A stretch of 64,000 bases of DNA from Phycicoccus sp. M110.8. GTDB lineage: Bacteria > Actinomycetota > Actinomycetes > Actinomycetales > Dermatophilaceae. This document shows positions 8,655 through 16,748 of this stretch, one piece after another. The stretch's first letter is position 1. Each line of letters starts with the position of its first letter. The stretch covers positions 248,001-312,000 of the forward strand of contig NZ_JAWDIC010000002.1 of NCBI RefSeq assembly GCF_032464895.1, in the 5' to 3' direction. Under the pieces are notes generated by a model. That model did not search any database and was not told the origin of the DNA. It saw only the letters and a program-made list of their open reading frames with translations. Both the position numbers and the translations under genes were made by a program.

Positions 8655-10005
8655 CCGCCCCGCCGTCCACCGTCCCGCCTCCGGTGGTGGGGGCCTCGGT
8701 GTCCGTGCCCCCGGTGCCGCCCGAACCCGGGTCGCCGGAGCCGCTGGAGTCGGTCGTCGGGGACGGCACCTTGCGGAAGGTCGAGGAGGGGTTGGACAGC
8801 CAGGTCATGTGGTCCAGCGGCCAGACGAGTGCCACCGCCCGGCCCACGATCAGCCGCTCGTCGACCGAGCCGAGGCTGCCGTCGTCGGAGGGGGCGTCGT
8901 GGAACCGCGAGTCCGACGAGCCGGAGCGGTTGTCGCCCATGACCCAGACACGCCCCCGCGGGACGGTGATGTCGAAGTTCTGGTCGCTCGGTGCCACGCC
9001 CGGCTTGAGGTACGGCTCCTTGACCGGCTGGCCGTTGATCGTCAGGCGGCCGCCCGCGTCGCAGCAGACCACGTGGTCCCCGGGCAGGCCGATGACCCGC
9101 TTGATGAGGTGGTTCTCGGCGTCGTCGGGCAGCAGGCCGATGAACATCATGGTGTCCCTGACGAGGGTCACGACCTTGCCGTGCTGCTGCTCGACCGGCG
9201 CCTCGACCCAGTTGCCCGGGTCGCCGAACACGATGATGTCGCCCCGGCGCAGGTCGAACGGTCCCGGCGTCAGCTTGCTGACGATGACGCGGTCGTTGAC
9301 CTGCAGGGTGTTCTCCATCGAGCCCGAGGGGATGTAGAACGCCTGCAGCAGCCAGGTCTTGACCACGAAGGACAGGACGAGCGCCATCCCCACGACGATG
9401 GCGAACTCCTTGACCGCCGCCCCCAGCACGGCGAGGCCTCCGGCGGGCGCGTCGGCGTCCTCGTCGTCCCCGTGCCGGCGGTGTCGCCGCGAAGGGGCCG
9501 TGGACGCCTCGGCGTCGTCGTGCGCCGGGGTCCCGGCGGCCGGGTCGGTGTCGGCGACCCGGACCGGCTGGGTGTGGGCAGCGGGCAGCACCTCGGTCGC
9601 CGGCGGTGGCGTCCACCGCCGCGCGGACTGGCCTGCCGCAGGCACGGACCGGCCGAGGTGACCCGGTTCGGACGGCTGGCCGCCGGCCATCGCGGGCGGC
9701 ACGGCGGTGTCGGGCGCCGCGTCGCGAGCGGCAGCGTCGTCCGGGACGGTGAGCTCGGGCGCCAGCCACGGCGAGGACCCGTCACGCCCGCTGCCGGCCT
9801 GGTCGGGCCGGTCGGTGCGCAGGTCGTGCCGCAGCCACGGCCCGGTCGTCTCGTCGGCCTGGTCCTGGGTACTCGGGTCCGCGTCCGTCGGCCCGGTGCC
9901 GCGCTCCCAGCCCAGCCAGCCGTCGCCCTCGCTGCGGCCACCGTGGCGTCCCTCGTCGCGCCCCGCGTCCCGTCCGTCGTTCCGCGCGCCGTCCCCGGCG
10001 CTCAC
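8647..10005 (-). CDS. lepB: Type I signal peptidase with long N-terminal cytoplasmic extension
   Basis: Signal peptidase I cleaves signal peptides from exported proteins at the outer face of the membrane. The 452-residue protein has about 185 hydrophilic, Asp/Pro/Arg-rich residues, a membrane segment ([20 protein letters not shown]), the catalytic Ser in [11 protein letters not shown], the catalytic Lys in [11 protein letters not shown] and the [11 protein letters not shown] box D. A Gly/Ser/Thr-rich tail follows. The GTG at 10005 overlaps the stop of the upstream lepB copy (GTGA); the reading frame continues upstream but inside that gene. The extension is far longer than the norm. Confidence 0.93.
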   Translation of the reverse strand: MSAGDGARNDGRDAGRDEGRHGGRSEGDGWLGWERGTGPTDADPSTQDQADETTGPWLRHDLRTDRPDQAGSGRDGSSPWLAPELTVPDDAAARDAAPDTAVPPAMAGGQPSEPGHLGRSVPAAGQSARRWTPPPATEVLPAAHTQPVRVADTDPAAGTPAHDDAEASTAPSRRHRRHGDDEDADAPAGGLAVLGAAVKEFAIVVGMALVLSFVVKTWLLQAFYIPSGSMENTLQVNDRVIVSKLTPGPFDLRRGDIIVFGDPGNWVEAPVEQQHGKVVTLVRDTMMFIGLLPDDAENHLIKRVIGLPGDHVVCCDAGGRLTINGQPVKEPYLKPGVAPSDQNFDITVPRGRVWVMGDNRSGSSDSRFHDAPSDDGSLGSVDERLIVGRAVALVWPLDHMTWLSNPSSTFRKVPSPTTDSSGSGDPGSGGTGGTDTEAPTTGGGTVDGGAGG

Positions 10006-10745
10006 CGGGTGCTCCCGCGGGGAACCCGTGCCAGCGAGGAGGGCGCCGGGAAGGTACCCAGTCGCGACAGCGGCCAGTAGGTCGCCACCGCACGGCCGAT
10101 GACGTCGTCCGTGCTCACGGTGCCACCGCCGGGGTCGCCGAGGTGGGCCCGGGAGTCCGCGCTGTCGCCACGGTGGTCGCCCATGACCCACAGCCGCCCC
10201 CGGGGCACGGTGACGTCGAAGGTGAGCTCACTGGGCTTGTCGCCGGGGTAGAGGTACGGCTCCGTCACGGCGACGCCGTTGACCGTGAGCCGCCCGTTGT
10301 CGTCGCAGCAGACGACCCTGTCGCCGGGCAGGCCCACGACCCGCTTGACGAAGTCCTGCTCGCCCACGTCGACACCGACGAGCCGGGCGGCGGAGGCGAG
10401 GGTGCGACCGATGAGGCCGTCGTCCTGGTGCGGGGTCCGGTCGGCGGCCGCGAAGGTGCTCGTGCCGTCGAAGACGACGACGTCGCCGCGCTGCAGGGAG
10501 CTGCCGCCGACGAGCTTGTTGACCAGGATCCGGTCACCGGGCTCGATGGTGGGCTCCATCGACCCCGACGGCACGAAGAAGGACTGGACGAGGAACCCTC
10601 GCACCAGCACCATCACGACCAGGGCGATGCCGACGAGCAGCAGCCAGGAGGGGCCACGGGCGGCGCGGCCGGACGACGCCGCCGCGTCAGACGGGGCTGA
10701 CGCGGCGGCCGGGTCCTGCTGGAGTGGTTCCGGTTCCGGGTTCAT
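10002..10745 (-). CDS. lepB: Type I signal peptidase (second copy)
   Basis: A 247-residue signal peptidase I with a short Pro/Ala-rich N-terminus, one membrane segment (SWLLLVGIALVVMVLVRGFLV), catalytic Ser in FVPSGSMEPTI, catalytic Lys in KRVVGLPGDRV, and box D GDHRGDSADSR. It lies upstream of and overlaps the longer copy; the two share the DRVVCCD/GRLTVNG segment, so they are tandem duplicates that have diverged. The pair rplS-lepB-lepB-rnhB is the normal actinobacterial order. Having two peptidases may divide preprotein substrates; that is inference. Confidence 0.93.
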   Translation of the reverse strand: MNPEPEPLQQDPAAASAPSDAAASSGRAARGPSWLLLVGIALVVMVLVRGFLVQSFFVPSGSMEPTIEPGDRILVNKLVGGSSLQRGDVVVFDGTSTFAAADRTPHQDDGLIGRTLASAARLVGVDVGEQDFVKRVVGLPGDRVVCCDDNGRLTVNGVAVTEPYLYPGDKPSELTFDVTVPRGRLWVMGDHRGDSADSRAHLGDPGGGTVSTDDVIGRAVATYWPLSRLGTFPAPSSLARVPRGSTR

Positions 10746-10825
10746 CGCAACCGGAGCCTAACCCCCGACTCTGTGCCCACGGAGGGCGGACACGAGGCGG
10801 GGAGGGAGTGGGAGATCGCAGCGCC

Positions 10826-11185
10826 TTACTTGGCGGGCGTGGTCTCGCGCTTCTCCTTGATCTTGGCGGCCTTGCCGCGCAGGTCGCGCAGGTAGTACAG
10901 CTTGGCGCGACGGACGTCACCGCGGGTCACGACCTCGATCTTGTCGATGATCGGGGTGTGCAGCGGGAAGGTGCGCTCGACGCCGACGCCGAAGGACACC
11001 TTGCGGACGGTGAAGGTCTCGCCCACGCCGCCGCCGTGGCGACGGATGACGACACCCTGGAACACCTGGATGCGGGAGCGGGTGCCCTCGACGACCTTCA
11101 CGTGCACCTTGACGGTGTCACCGGCGCGGAAGGCGGGGACGTCCTCGCGGAGGGAGGCCTTGTCGAGCTCGTCGAAACGCTGCAT
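10826..11185 (-). CDS. rplS: 50S ribosomal protein L19
   Basis: L19 sits at the 30S-50S interface. The 119-residue protein begins [15 protein letters not shown] and has the family motifs [50 protein letters not shown] and [18 protein letters not shown]. The ATG at 11185 matches the normal N-terminus. About 150 nt of untranslated leader separate it from a promoter-like element at 11339-11349. Confidence 0.97.
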   Translation of the reverse strand: MQRFDELDKASLREDVPAFRAGDTVKVHVKVVEGTRSRIQVFQGVVIRRHGGGVGETFTVRKVSFGVGVERTFPLHTPIIDKIEVVTRGDVRRAKLYYLRDLRGKAAKIKEKRETTPAK

Positions 11186-11338
11186 GGCGGATTCGCTTTC
11201 TTCTCGGCGCCACAGGTCGCCCAGGGTGGTCGGTGGTGCGTGGTGTACGGAGTGCGTCCGGCGTGCGGGAACGGCCACGTGCCGAGTGGTCGGCACTCCC
11301 CCTGTGGCAGGGGCCGTGGGTTCCGCGGACGCGAGGAG

Positions 11339-11349
11339 CCATTCTGCCA
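11339..11349 (-). promoter_or_regulatory. Extended -10 promoter element of rplS (shared with rpsP)
   Basis: On the minus strand the sequence reads TGGCAGAATGG: an extended -10 (TGG plus CAGAAT). Exactly the same 11 bases stand upstream of rpsP at 17354-17364. It lies 154 bp before the rplS start codon, which implies a long leader. No convincing -35 is seen because the preceding bases form a terminator-like hairpin. Promoter function is inferred from conservation and position. Confidence 0.5.
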
Positions 11350-11392
11350 CGGGCCGGGCCCCCGCCAGAAATCGGCGAGGACCCGGCCCGTG
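11348..11392 (-). terminator. Strong hairpin downstream of the lacI-small-gene unit
   Basis: A stem of about 19 bp with two mismatches (left arm CACGGGCCGGGCCCCCGCC, right arm GGCGAGGACCCGGCCCGTG) around a loop of about 7 nt. There is no U-tract, as is common for actinobacterial terminators. It lies 50 bp after the stop of the small gene at 11443 and touches the rplS promoter element, so it probably insulates rplS from read-through. Confidence 0.65.
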
Positions 11393-11442
11393 CGCCGGCG
11401 CCACGACGCGGTTCCCTCAGCGGGCGCCGGCGGCTCGGCGGG

Positions 11443-11652
11443 TCAGCCGCAGACGGGGTCGAGGCGGTCCGCCCAGCGGCGCTCGACCGACGCGGCCGCC
11501 CGCAGGGTCGCGGCGACCGACCGGCGGACGGGCCGGGCGGCGGCCACGGGGGCCGGGTGCCAGCCGTCGTCGACGACGGGTGCGCCCGGCAGGGCCGAGG
11601 TCGCCTCGGACCCGTTGAGGCGGATGGTGGTGAGGGCGAGGTAGTCGCTCAT
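11443..11652 (-). CDS. Small unknown protein co-transcribed with lacI-type regulator
   Basis: A 69-residue protein I do not recognise. It starts MSDYLALTTIRLNGSEAT, has a Pro/Ala-rich centre and ends with a basic-acidic helix (TLRAAASVERRWADRLDP) and a single Cys. There is no membrane segment or signal peptide. A strong ribosome binding site, GGAAGGAG, lies 7 nt before the ATG, and the gene begins 27 bp after the regulator's stop, so it is very probably expressed with it. It is followed by a strong hairpin. It may be a small partner of the regulator or a modulator; function unknown. Confidence 0.6.
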   Translation of the reverse strand: MSDYLALTTIRLNGSEATSALPGAPVVDDGWHPAPVAAARPVRRSVAATLRAAASVERRWADRLDPVCG

Positions 11653-11679
11653 GAGGGGTCTCCTTCCGGGAGGTGGGGG

Positions 11680-12747
11680 TCAGGGAGTGGCGGGTCCGGT
11701 GCTGGACCGCACCACGAGCTCGGTGTCGAGCACCAGGCGGCGCTCGCTGAACGTGGGGTCGAGGAGCATCCGCCCGAGCAGGCGGCCCTTCTCGGCGATG
11801 GGCTGGCGGACGGTGGTGAGGCCCACCTGGGCCGCGGCGGGCACGTCGTCGAAGCCGGTGACCGACAGGTCCCGCCCGATGACCAGCCCACGCTGGGTGG
11901 CGGCCTCGATGGCGCCGAAGGCCATGACGTCGCTCACCGCCGCGATGGCGGTCGGGCGCTCGCGCCGGTCGAGCAGGAACGCGGCCGACCGCACCCCGGC
12001 GTCGTGGGAGTTGTGGCCCGCGTAGACGGCCGTGACGACGGCGTCGTCGCCGAGGGCGTCACGGATGCCACGCAGCCGCGGGCGGCTGTCGACGTACAGG
12101 TCGCCCTCGTCCTCGGGCCGCACGACCTCGGGACGCTCGGTGTGGTGCCGGCTGTCGACGATGATGCCGACGCGGCGGTGCCCCAGGTCGGCCAGGTGGC
12201 GTCCGACGGCGTACGCCGCGCCGTACTCGTCGATGAGGACGAACCCGTGGCGCTCGTCCCCCGGCCCGATGTCGATCGTCGACACCATCGGCAGCCCGCG
12301 CTCGATCGCCACGGTCCGGGCGGGGTGGTCCTCGTCGACGCAGTAGGCGACGACCCCGTCGACGACGGCCTGGCGCATGGTGTCGGCGGCCAGGCGGGCC
12401 TCCTCCTCGTCCTGCGGGTCGGCCAGCGACGGCAGCGGGATGAGCAGGAGCCCCGTGCGGTGCTCCTCGGCGACCTCCGCCAGGCCGGCGAGCATGCCGA
12501 CCGAGTACGGGTCGGAGAAGGCGTAGGACAGCCGCTCGGTGAGCAGCAGCCCGATCGCGCCGGCCCGCTGCGAGCGCAGGCTGCGGGCGGCCGGGTCCGG
12601 CCCGGCGTAGCCCAGCCGCTTCGCGGTGTCCAGGACGCGGGTGCGCACCTCGGCGGAGAGCTGGTCGGGCTTGTTGTACGCGTTGGAGACGGTCGAGACG
12701 GACACGCCCGCCTCCTGCGCCACCGTCCTCAGGGTCACCCGTCCCAT
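11680..12747 (-). CDS. LacI/GalR-family transcriptional regulator
   Basis: A 355-residue LacI-family repressor. The N-terminal helix-turn-helix with hinge helix reads TLRTVAQEAGVSVSTVSNAYNKPDQLSAEVRTRVLDTAKRLGY; the rest is the periplasmic-binding-protein-like effector domain (GAIGLLLTERL, SVTGFDDVPAAAQVGLTTVRQP). The ligand, usually a sugar or nucleoside, cannot be read from the sequence, and no sugar catabolic or transport gene is adjacent. A good ribosome site (AGGAGGCGGAG) precedes the ATG. A near-perfect palindrome just upstream suggests autoregulation and possibly control of the divergent fetB. Confidence 0.92.
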   Translation of the reverse strand: MGRVTLRTVAQEAGVSVSTVSNAYNKPDQLSAEVRTRVLDTAKRLGYAGPDPAARSLRSQRAGAIGLLLTERLSYAFSDPYSVGMLAGLAEVAEEHRTGLLLIPLPSLADPQDEEEARLAADTMRQAVVDGVVAYCVDEDHPARTVAIERGLPMVSTIDIGPGDERHGFVLIDEYGAAYAVGRHLADLGHRRVGIIVDSRHHTERPEVVRPEDEGDLYVDSRPRLRGIRDALGDDAVVTAVYAGHNSHDAGVRSAAFLLDRRERPTAIAAVSDVMAFGAIEAATQRGLVIGRDLSVTGFDDVPAAAQVGLTTVRQPIAEKGRLLGRMLLDPTFSERRLVLDTELVVRSSTGPATP

Positions 12748-12764
12748 CGCACTCCGCCTCCTGG

Positions 12765-12810
12765 TCTCTGCATCGTTCTACTAAATCGTTCAAGTAGAAC
12801 GATACAGAGA
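12765..12810. promoter_or_regulatory. Operator-like palindrome between lacI-type gene and fetB
   Basis: An inverted repeat with 18-bp arms, 12765-12782 (TCTCTGCATCGTTCTACT) and 12793-12810 (AGTAGAACGATACAGAGA), matching at 17 of 18 positions, separated by 10 bp. The inner half-site ATCGTTC occurs a third time at 12785-12791, so a shorter palindrome ATCGTTC-N5-GAACGAT also exists (12785-12803). The segment is far more AT-rich than its surroundings. It lies 18 bp upstream of the regulator's ATG and 77 bp upstream of fetB. Confidence 0.75.
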
Positions 12811-12886
12811 TCTAATCCCGTGATCAAGCGAGCGACCTCCTCGCGCCTGCCCGAGGCCGTCGGCGCACCCGGCATACGGTGACCCG

Positions 12887-13645
12887 GTGACCATCAACCC
12901 CGGGTGGCCCGTCGCGCTCGCCCTCGTGCTCCTGCTCGCGGTGACCCTCGCCGCCCACCGGGTCAGCAGCTACCAGCTCGAGCGCCCCGTCGTCGTGGCC
13001 GCGCTGCGGGCGGTGGCGCAGCTCGCGGTGGCGGCCCTCGTCATCGCGGCGGTCGTGCGCAGCCTCGCCCTGTCGGTGCTGCTGCTCGTCGTCATGTTCG
13101 CGATCGGCGTCCTGACCACGACGCGCCGGGTCGGCGCGCCGCAGGCGTGGCCGTGGGCGGCGGCCGCCATGGCCGCCGGTGTGCTGCCCGTGCTCGCGGT
13201 GGTCCTCGCCACCGGCACGATCCCGCCCCAGGGCATCGCGGTCATCCCCGTCGGCGGGATCGTCGTCGGCAACGCGATGACGGCGCACACGCTCCTCGGG
13301 CGCCGGGCGTTCGCGGCCCTGGAGGAGGAGCACCAGCAGTACGAGGCGTGCCTGAGCCTGGGGCTGCTGCCCGCGCAGGCCATCGAGGAGATCGTCCACC
13401 GACGCGCTCCCGAGGCCCTGCTCCCCGGGCTCGACCAGGTCAAGACGACCGGCGTGGTGACGCTGCCGGGCGCCTTCATCGGCGTCATGCTCGGTGGCGG
13501 CTCACCGGTGCAGGCGGCGACGGCGCAGGTGCTCGTGCTCTTCGGGATCATGGCGGCGCAGACGGTGACCGTGGGCGTGGGCGAGCGCCTCATCGCCGGC
13601 CGCCGCCTCCTGCCACCCGTGCTGGTCGAACGGCTGGTGGACTGA
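12887..13645 (+). CDS. fetB: FetB/UPF0014 family ABC-type permease
   Basis: A 252-residue membrane protein with six to seven hydrophobic segments and the UPF0014 signature: VGGIVVGNAMTAHTLLGRRAFAALEE, SLGLLPAQAIEEI and LPGAFIGVMLGGGSPVQAATAQ. E. coli FetB works with the ATPase FetA in iron export and oxidative-stress resistance. No fetA-type ATPase is adjacent here, so either it is encoded elsewhere or this permease acts with another partner. The start is GTG at 12887. It is divergent from the LacI-type gene and its operator. Confidence 0.85.
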   Translation: MTINPGWPVALALVLLLAVTLAAHRVSSYQLERPVVVAALRAVAQLAVAALVIAAVVRSLALSVLLLVVMFAIGVLTTTRRVGAPQAWPWAAAAMAAGVLPVLAVVLATGTIPPQGIAVIPVGGIVVGNAMTAHTLLGRRAFAALEEEHQQYEACLSLGLLPAQAIEEIVHRRAPEALLPGLDQVKTTGVVTLPGAFIGVMLGGGSPVQAATAQVLVLFGIMAAQTVTVGVGERLIAGRRLLPPVLVERLVD

Positions 13646-13646
13646 G

Positions 13647-14546
13647 GTGCCGATGCACGACGACGAGGTCCCCGCCGACGAGGGCACCGTCCGCACGCTC
13701 CTCGAGGAGCAGTTCCCGCAGTGGTCGGCCCTGCCGCTGCGCCCCGTGCCCTCCGACGGCACCGTCAACCGCCTCCTGCGCCTCGGCGACGACCTCGTCG
13801 TGCGGCTCCCCCTCCAGGCGGGTGACCCGGCCGCCAAGCGCGCGTGGCTCGAGGCGGAGGCGCAGGCGGCCCGCTGGCTCGTCGGGCGCCTTCCGGTCGA
13901 CACCCCCGAGCCGGTCGCCCTGGGCGAGCCGTCGACGGCCTACCCCCTCCCCTGGGCGGTCTACCGATGGCTGCCGGGGACCGTCGCCACCGCCGTCGAC
14001 GTCGGCGGCTCGGTTGAGCTCGCGCGCGACCTCGCCGCCGTCGTGGCCGTCCTCTGGGCGACGGACACCGACGGCCGGGTCTTCACCGGCTCGGGACGCG
14101 GTGGCGCCCTGTCGGACCACGACGCGTACGTCGCCCGGTCGCTCGAGCACAGCCGCGGACTGGTCGACACCGAGGCGCTGCGGCGCCTGTGGTCCGACCT
14201 GCGCAGCACGCCACGCAGCGACGCCGACGCCTGGACGCACGGTGACCTCATGCCCGGCAACCTGCTGGTCCGGGACGGCCGCCTCGGCGCCCTCATCGAC
14301 GTCGGCGGCGTGGGTCCGGCCGACCCGGCGCTGGACCTGCAGCCGGCGTGGAACCTGCTGACCGGCGAGGCGCGGCGGGCGTTCCGCGAGGCGCTCGCGG
14401 TCGGCGACGAGCGCTGGCGCCGCGGCATGGGCTGGGCCCTGGCGCAGGCGGTGGGCTGCCTCTGGTACTACCGAGAGACCAACCCGCCGATGTCGCGGCT
14501 CGCCCACCACACGCTCACCGAGCTGCTGGCCGACGGGGCGTCCTGA
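13647..14546 (+). CDS. Aminoglycoside phosphotransferase (APH) family kinase-like protein
   Basis: A 299-residue protein with the APH/choline-kinase fold: an N-lobe with LRLGDDLVVRLPL, the Brenner-type catalytic loop WTHGDLMPGNLLV (Asp and Asn), and a metal-binding Asp in ALIDVGGVGPADPALDL. Substrates of such proteins range from antibiotics to sugars and are not predictable; resistance should not be assumed. The GTG at 13647 follows the fetB stop by one base; an alternative ATG at 13653 has a better ribosome site (GAGGTG). Tight spacing indicates co-transcription with fetB. Confidence 0.85.
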   Translation: MPMHDDEVPADEGTVRTLLEEQFPQWSALPLRPVPSDGTVNRLLRLGDDLVVRLPLQAGDPAAKRAWLEAEAQAARWLVGRLPVDTPEPVALGEPSTAYPLPWAVYRWLPGTVATAVDVGGSVELARDLAAVVAVLWATDTDGRVFTGSGRGGALSDHDAYVARSLEHSRGLVDTEALRRLWSDLRSTPRSDADAWTHGDLMPGNLLVRDGRLGALIDVGGVGPADPALDLQPAWNLLTGEARRAFREALAVGDERWRRGMGWALAQAVGCLWYYRETNPPMSRLAHHTLTELLADGAS

Positions 14547-14637
14547 CCGGACGCTGCCGCGCACGAGCCTGCGGGCGCACCCGGGCACACGCAGGATCGA
14601 CCGTGCGGGTCAGCGCGGCGCACCCCCGCAGGCGGGG

Positions 14638-15843
14638 TCAGCGGCGGCGCTTGGTGAGGTCGACCGTCCCCGGGAAGGAGCCCTCACCGGGCCGCACCCG
14701 GTAGCCCGCCTTGCGGTAGATGCGCAGGTTGCGGTCGCTGCCCGCCCCCGTGTTGAGCCAGTATGCCGTCGCGCCGGCCGGCGCCTGCGCCTCGGCGAAG
14801 GCGAGCAGCTCGCGGCCCAGGCCGCGGTGCTGCAGGTCCGGCGCCACCATGAGTCGGCCGATCTGCCAGGTGGTGGGGTCCTGCGGGTCGAGCCGGCCAC
14901 GGACCGAGGCCACCAGGCGACCGCCCGAGCGGAAGACCCACGTGCGCCAGTGGCCGAGGTCGTCGGCGACCTGCTCCACCGACTCCTCCCCGGCCCCGAA
15001 CATGCCGTACCGCGCGATCTCGCCGACCCAGCAGGCCCGGGTCAGGACCATGAGCTCGGGGGCGTCCGCCGGGGTCGCGACAGCAAGGTCGAGCTCGGCG
15101 AGAGCGCCGGCGGGCTGCGAGGCGTGGAGCAGGTCGGGCCGGCGGGCGGCCGTGCGCTCGAGCCGCTGCTGGTGGCGCCACTGCGCGATAGCCCGGTGGT
15201 CGCCTGAGAGCAGCACCGCCGGGACGTCACGGGTGGTGCCCGGGGCGGACTCCCAGGACGCCGGCTTGGTGTAGACGGGGTACTCCAGCAGTCCGTCCTC
15301 GTGCGACTCCTCGACCAGGGACTCGGCGTTGCCGATCACCCCCGGCAGCAGCCGCGCCACGGCCTCGGTGACGGCCATGACCGCCACCTCTCCCCCGTTG
15401 AGGACGTAGTCGCCGAGGGAGACGACGTCGACCCGCAGCCCGAGGTCCTGCGCCGCGTGCTCGTACACGCGCTCGTCGATGCCCTCGTACCGGCCGCAGG
15501 CGAAGGCGAGCCACGGCTCCTGCGCCAGCTCCCGCGCCATCGCCTGGGTGAACGGCGTCCCGCCGGGTCCGGGGACGAGGAGCCGGGGGCGGGCGCCGTC
15601 GGGCCGGTCGGCGCCCGACCGCACCACGGCGTCCAGGGCCTCGGCCCACGGCTGGGGCTTCATGACCATGCCGGCGCCACCGCCGTACGGGGTGTCGTCG
15701 ACGGTGCGGTGCCGGTCGTGCGCGAACTCGCGCAGGTCGTGCACGCGCACGTCGAGCAGCCCGTCGCGCCGCGCCCTGCCGATCAGCGACAGGTCGAGCG
15801 GGGCGAGGTACTCGGGGAAGATCGAGACGACGTCGATGCGCAT
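14638..15843 (-). CDS. trmD: TrmD tRNA (guanine37-N1)-methyltransferase fused to a GNAT acetyltransferase domain
   Basis: TrmD places m1G37 next to the anticodon and prevents +1 frameshifts. Residues 1 to about 245 are a complete Trm[32 protein letters not shown], the knot region [31 protein letters not shown] and [11 protein letters not shown]. From about residue 255 to 401 a GNAT domain follows ([29 protein letters not shown], with the acetyl-CoA loop QHRGLG; then [22 protein letters not shown]). There is no stop or frameshift between them. The ATG at 15843 gives the canonical TrmD N-terminus. The acetyl acceptor is unknown. Confidence 0.95.
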   Translation of the reverse strand: MRIDVVSIFPEYLAPLDLSLIGRARRDGLLDVRVHDLREFAHDRHRTVDDTPYGGGAGMVMKPQPWAEALDAVVRSGADRPDGARPRLLVPGPGGTPFTQAMARELAQEPWLAFACGRYEGIDERVYEHAAQDLGLRVDVVSLGDYVLNGGEVAVMAVTEAVARLLPGVIGNAESLVEESHEDGLLEYPVYTKPASWESAPGTTRDVPAVLLSGDHRAIAQWRHQQRLERTAARRPDLLHASQPAGALAELDLAVATPADAPELMVLTRACWVGEIARYGMFGAGEESVEQVADDLGHWRTWVFRSGGRLVASVRGRLDPQDPTTWQIGRLMVAPDLQHRGLGRELLAFAEAQAPAGATAYWLNTGAGSDRNLRIYRKAGYRVRPGEGSFPGTVDLTKRRR

Positions 15844-15856
15844 GCCGTCGCGCCGC

Positions 15857-16411
15857 TCAGCCGTTGAGCTCGAGCAGGCCCGGCGGCGGGTCGAGCACGA
15901 GCCGGCCGCCCTCGACGTCGACCTCGGGCACGATCGCCTCGACGAAGGGCACGAGCGCCTCCCCGCCACCGGCGAGCTCGATGACCAGCAGGTCCTGCGC
16001 CGGGCCGGTCTCGAGCCCGCTCACCCGCCCGATCGGGGCGCCGTCGGTGCCGACCGCCTCGAGCCCGACCAGGTCCTCCTCGTACCAGGCGTCCTCCTCG
16101 TCCTCGGGCTCCTGCTCGTCGATGAGGTCCTGCGCCGCGAGGAACAGCCGGGTGCCACGCAGGCCCTCGGCACCCGTGCGGTCCGGGATCTCCTCGAACC
16201 CGAGCAGCCAGATGTCGCGGTGGAGGCGGGAGCTGCGCAACGTGAGCTGGCGGGGCACGCCGGAGCCGGGTGCGGCCTCGGTGAGGAACGTCGTGCCCGG
16301 CACGAACCGGCGCTCGGGGTCGTCGGTGTGCACCTGCACGGTGGACTCACCGCGCAGGCCGTGGGGCTTGCCGATGCGGGCGACGAGCAGGGCGTCGGAC
16401 GGGACGGGCAT
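15857..16411 (-). CDS. rimM: Ribosome maturation factor RimM
   Basis: RimM helps mature the 3' domain of 16S rRNA in the 30S head and binds S19. The 184-residue protein has the RimM N-domain start [26 protein letters not shown], and the PRC-barrel C-domain ([46 protein letters not shown]). It precedes trmD by 13 bp and follows khpA after a 92-bp gap containing a strong hairpin. Confidence 0.95.
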   Translation of the reverse strand: MPVPSDALLVARIGKPHGLRGESTVQVHTDDPERRFVPGTTFLTEAAPGSGVPRQLTLRSSRLHRDIWLLGFEEIPDRTGAEGLRGTRLFLAAQDLIDEQEPEDEEDAWYEEDLVGLEAVGTDGAPIGRVSGLETGPAQDLLVIELAGGGEALVPFVEAIVPEVDVEGGRLVLDPPPGLLELNG

Positions 16412-16446
16412 GTCGGGATCCTCTCAGGGCGCAGGGGCCGGGGACG

Positions 16447-16488
16447 CGGCGAGGGCCGCCGGGAGCGAGCTCCCGACGGCCCTCGCCG
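16447..16488 (-). terminator. Terminator-like hairpin inside the rpsP operon (khpA-rimM gap)
   Basis: A 12-bp perfect outer stem (CGGCGAGGGCCG at 16447-16458, CGGCCCTCGCCG at 16477-16488) continues with GGGAG/CTCCC after a small bulge, making a very stable hairpin. It lies between khpA and rimM, in an operon normally transcribed together. No U-tract follows. It may act as a partial terminator or RNA-processing site that sets the rpsP-khpA to rimM-trmD ratio; this is inference. Confidence 0.6.
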
Positions 16489-16503
16489 TGGTGGTGCGAC
16501 CGG

Positions 16504-16746
16504 TCAGCGCACGCGGTCGGTGTCGACGATGTCGACCCGGACGCCGCGGCCACCCGCAAGGGCGCCCACGACGGTGCGCAGCGCGCTGGCGGTGCGGCCG
16601 GACCGGCCGATGACGCGACCGAGGTCGTCGGGGTGCACGCGCACCTCGAGGATCTCGCCACGACGCAGCTCCTTGCGCCGGACGACGACGTCGTCCTTGT
16701 GGTCGACGATCCCCTTGACGAGGTGCTCGAGCGCCTCCTCCAGCAC
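16504..16746 (-). CDS. khpA: KH-domain RNA-binding protein KhpA (UPF0109)
   Basis: An 80-residue single KH domain protein with the GxxG loop in DLGRVIGRSGRTASALRTVV. KhpA proteins bind RNA and, in some Gram-positive bacteria, pair with KhpB/Jag to affect cell division and small-RNA biology. Residues MLEEALEHLVKGIVDHKDDV form the normal N-terminus. It starts 2 bp after the rpsP stop, so it is co-transcribed with it. Confidence 0.93.
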   Translation of the reverse strand: MLEEALEHLVKGIVDHKDDVVVRRKELRRGEILEVRVHPDDLGRVIGRSGRTASALRTVVGALAGGRGVRVDIVDTDRVR

Positions 16747-16748
16747 GG

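Noticed and set aside
7045-10080. A plus-strand frame of about 1000 residues over rnhB and both lepB genes
   Set aside because: All of it overlaps confident minus-strand genes in the wrong frame; composition is that of an antisense shadow.
14547-14637. CCTGCGGG / CCCGCAGG inverted pair between convergent genes
   Set aside because: The arms are only 8 bp and lie about 46 bp apart, so a terminator call is weak.
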